Shown here piece after piece: positions 17,401 through 18,616 of a stretch of 18,616 nt of DNA. The stretch is from the NCBI GenBank assembly GCA_002405485.1, contig DHLW01000138.1, positions 9,821 through 28,436 on the forward strand. The letters run 5' to 3'. Source of the stretch: Phycisphaerales bacterium UBA4658. Lineage in GTDB: Bacteria > Planctomycetota > Phycisphaerae > Phycisphaerales > UBA1924. Both the position numbers and the translations under genes were made by a program. The first letter of the stretch is position 1. The number at the start of each line of letters is the position of its first letter. The notes under the pieces are model-generated. The model was not told the origin of the DNA. It did no database searches and saw only the letters and a list, made by a program, of their open reading frames with translations.

Positions 17401-17523
17401 CTTGACACGCAGATCGCGACGGCGCTCCGCCACCCTCTGAGCAAGCTCCCGCACACGCTCGTTCGACCGTGATCCATCCCCTGCGCCATGAGCGGCGAGC
17501 ACCAGTGTTTGTTCGAACGTCAT
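14473..17523 (-). CDS. four-domain tetrapyrrole enzyme: CbiX-type chelatase - HemC - CobA/SUMT - HemD
   Basis: A single 1016-residue open frame. Residues 1-232 are two CbiX/SirB-like halves: LVLAAHG (7-13) with SAGYF (71-75), and LVVGHG (126-131) with GGHHVEDIP (190-198), where His130 and His192/193 are likely metal ligands. Residues 237-510 are hydroxymethylbilane synthase (HemC): LGTRGS (240-245), HSVKD with catalytic Asp314, STRR (359-362), RGTVEHR (379-385) and AGQGAVG (426-432). The expected GGC cofactor site aligns with RDT (470-472), and the third domain looks short. Residues 517-755 are uroporphyrinogen-III methyltransferase: GAGPGDPGLIT (522-532), RLKGGDPFVYGRG (598-610) and VVPGVSSALAGP (626-637). 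Residues 764-1010 are uroporphyrinogen-III synthase (HemD): RRVVVTRP (766-773), FTSLHAV (819-825) and VAAVGPKTA (847-855). Together these would take porphobilinogen to uroporphyrinogen III and precorrin-2, and insert iron (or cobalt) into sirohydrochlorin. It overlaps hemA and hemB by ATGA at its two ends. Domain assignment is firm for SUMT and HemC, good for CbiX, and fair for HemD, whose family is poorly conserved. Confidence 0.92.
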   Translation of the reverse strand: MTFEQTLVLAAHGAGDGSRSNERVRELAQRVAERRRDLRVKTAFKLGTPTIDDVLASVRGADAVVLPLMTSAGYFAGEYLRERAAGIARVLPAIGLDRRITTLCTEEVQRAVKDAGPSATGEDLVLVVGHGTRRSAASGDSTRELAQAIHGATGIEAIPAFLDQDPLLEDLAPGLGARRLIVLPFLLGGGGHHVEDIPQRLSSVPEDRVRILPALAQLDGFEDVLLKRIDEACARPRVRLGTRGSVLARWQAERVADALRAVGADVEMIAVDTEGDLNLSTPIEGFATDGPFTDALERALLDGRIDAAAHSVKDLPAVLGPGTRLGAVLPRGPVEEVLVSRHKGGLSDLPFGATIGTCSTRRAAQVRRLRPDLVILPIRGTVEHRVQQVKAGAFDAAVLARAGLQRLGLEQHISEIFSLRDIVPEAGQGAVGVQVRDGDDRAGVLVAEINDETTRWRVEEERKLCAAIERDTGLTAAAVWVGERVHVRVISQDGRMAVDASGTDAQDAIGGLTRRGCVALVGAGPGDPGLITVRGRQLLHMAEVVIADRLAGTSLLDELGEKVEIIDAGKSPGRHTLPQDRINELMVRRARAGCRVVRLKGGDPFVYGRGWEELEHCRRFGVACEVVPGVSSALAGPTAAMVPVTARGVSRSFAVVTPQSESGAERKPLDYAALARMDTGSVLMGRSLLGEVVEGFLGAGRRGDTPAVIVQSATLPDQRIVRGTLATIVHLAETHEISAPSVLVIGDSAGLATKDRRAAVGRFAGRRVVVTRPRSASAGLIAELKREGAEVVDCPLIRIEYGVRGDGEPLRHRHDWTVFTSLHAVRGWRKALRERGLDARVLAGSRVAAVGPKTADALEAIGVRPDVVPTVHRAAALVEDIGAAAGVAGSSVLFPCGTLARDELREGLRARGMLVNEVHVYDTLSLGPEPSTRAALERTTVDAWLFYCPSAVRGAIDAGLDPDEAAVVCIGPTTAAEAVASGWRNVSAAGVHTDDGVLSELQRVLDRSAVLTEVRR

Positions 17524-18545
17524 GCGATCTCACTCCATCGGGGGCACGCACGCGTACCGCTCGAGCCCGTGATCCATCGCTCTGCCCATCGCGTCGCCGC
17601 CGCTTCGGTCATGCCGCGGGCGCGGTCCACAACACCATCGACGCCGCCAGTGGACGGCAGCAGGTCCCGGAACGTTGTCAGCGTCACCCCGGCAAGATGG
17701 GCGACGTCCGGATCGACGTTGGGCGGCACTCCAAGATCGACGAGCAGTCGCTCACGAACCGAGCCCAGCAGCACGGAACGATCCACCAGAAAGCTCGGCG
17801 AACTTGTGGCCGCGATGATGATCGGCGACTCCTCAACGGTCGCCGCAAGCTGCTCCATCGGGCGCACACGCACATCCAGACCGGCACACTGCTCGATCGC
17901 ACGCGTCACGTGACGGGCGACGATCGTGACCGCTCCGGCTCCGCTGTCGAGCAGTCGAGCAGCAAGATCGCGGGCCAACATCCCGCTTCCCAGGATCGTC
18001 AGTGTTCCAGCGGCATCTGCTCTGACGTGCTCTGCCAGCATCGACGCGACCGCGTCCACGCACGACGACGACAGCCGGCCAAGCCCGGTGCTCTTCCGCA
18101 CCCGTCTTGCCCGCGCGACCGCACTCTCCTGCAGACGCCGAAGGGTCGCCCCGCCGAACCGATCGCCATTGTCCACGACCGGCATCCTTGACACTTGACC
18201 AAGGATGTGATCCTCGCCGATGAACCTCGACTCCAGGCCTGCGGCGACCGCGAACAGATGCCCCGCCGCCGCCGACCCCACGCGGCGCTCGATCCTCGCA
18301 TCCGACGTGGCACTGAGAACCCGTGCGATGTCCGCCGAGACAGCAGCAACCTGGCTCGCGCTGGCGATCATGTACGCTTCGACCCGCTCGCACGTGGAGA
18401 GCACGGCCATGGGCACGCTGGGCGCTTCGCCGCAACGGCAGATGGCACTCACCATTGCTCCATCGCCCCCGGCGCGTGTGCGGGCCGCCGCGATGCTCAC
18501 GGGATGCCTGAGGCCGAGTTGGAAGAGTGTTGTTGTCACGCGCAT
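17520..18545 (-). CDS. hemA: glutamyl-tRNA reductase, short form
   Basis: Makes glutamate-1-semialdehyde from glutamyl-tRNA with NADPH, the first step of the C5 route. Residues 1-155 are the catalytic domain: STCERVE (50-56) with nucleophile Cys52, where the family usually has STCNRxE, and GLESRFIGEDHILGQV (103-118). The NADPH domain spans about 158-300, with LGSGMLAR (185-192) and LGVPPNVDPDV (271-281). At 341 residues it is about 80-100 shorter than usual (E. coli 418): most of the C-terminal helical dimerisation domain is absent, only a start (VDRARGMTEAAA) remaining. The frame ends by ATGA overlap with the fusion gene, so the shortening is unlikely to be an annotation artefact. ATG 18545 is the only good start. 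The 71 bases upstream within the window show no convincing promoter. It heads the tetrapyrrole operon as far as can be seen. Confidence 0.9.
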   Translation of the reverse strand: MRVTTTLFQLGLRHPVSIAAARTRAGGDGAMVSAICRCGEAPSVPMAVLSTCERVEAYMIASASQVAAVSADIARVLSATSDARIERRVGSAAAGHLFAVAAGLESRFIGEDHILGQVSRMPVVDNGDRFGGATLRRLQESAVARARRVRKSTGLGRLSSSCVDAVASMLAEHVRADAAGTLTILGSGMLARDLAARLLDSGAGAVTIVARHVTRAIEQCAGLDVRVRPMEQLAATVEESPIIIAATSSPSFLVDRSVLLGSVRERLLVDLGVPPNVDPDVAHLAGVTLTTFRDLLPSTGGVDGVVDRARGMTEAAATRWAERWITGSSGTRACPRWSEIA

Positions 18546-18616
18546 GCCGCCGAAGTGCCCAGCTTTCCCCTTGGTCCGGTTCTATTGCCCCGCCTGCTGA
18601 AACAGCAGCGTGCTGA

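Noticed and set aside
15524..17472. Two long overlapping plus-strand frames (about 470 codons each) opposite the four-domain fusion
   Set aside because: Composition typical of antisense shadows in GC-rich DNA (Ser/Arg/Pro-rich or Arg/His-rich), with no family motif; the minus frame carries four enzyme signatures.
17520..18545. HemA as a bifunctional reductase carrying a Met8-like precorrin-2 dehydrogenase
   Set aside because: Only one dinucleotide-binding domain is present and it fits the ordinary HemA NADPH domain. There is no extra segment, and the protein is shorter than usual.
18594..18608. Small palindrome CTGCTG-AAA-CAGCAG upstream of hemA
   Set aside because: Only six base pairs, at the window edge and without other promoter context; too weak to call an operator or terminator.

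Overview
The window is GC-rich, tightly packed bacterial chromosome, and every gene I can support lies on the minus strand. A secreted protein ending in a PEP-CTERM-type sorting tail (PAP variant), the GC content and the gene style suggest a planctomycete, probably of the Phycisphaerae group. That placement is an inference; there is no rRNA or other direct marker. I see no tRNA, rRNA, CRISPR array, insertion sequence or phage gene. The longest stretch without a gene is about 244 bases (5560-5803).

Right part (18545 down to 12168): a tetrapyrrole operon of four genes joined by 4-base ATGA overlaps. The order is hemA, a 1016-residue fusion of CbiX-type chelatase, HemC, CobA/SUMT and HemD, then hemB and hemL. 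This is the hemA-C-D-B-L order of the classic Bacillus cluster, with the two siroheme-branch activities (CobA and the chelatase) built into the HemC/HemD protein. The fusion is the most unusual object in the window. Its HemC segment also has Thr where the dipyrromethane-cofactor cysteine is expected.

Middle part (12116 down to 5804): 51 bases after hemL a sulfate uptake and activation operon begins: sbp, cysT, cysW, cysA, cysD, cysN, followed by a likely intrinsic terminator at 5751-5782. It imports sulfate and activates it to adenosine 5'-phosphosulfate. Siroheme is the cofactor of assimilatory sulfite reductase, so the two blocks make biochemical sense as one ten-gene unit. APS/PAPS reductase, sulfite reductase and a recognisable precorrin-2 dehydrogenase are not in the window. 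cysT lacks a stop codon at its family-typical end and reads on, out of frame, into cysW.

Left part (5559 down to 1): a monocistronic PEP-CTERM surface protein with its own terminator, a small membrane protein of unknown function, a PolX-type DNA polymerase with a C-terminal PHP nuclease domain, a CPBP-family membrane protease, and the first 350 codons of an MmgE/PrpD-family gene that runs off the left edge. A nested inverted repeat lies just upstream of the PrpD-like gene.
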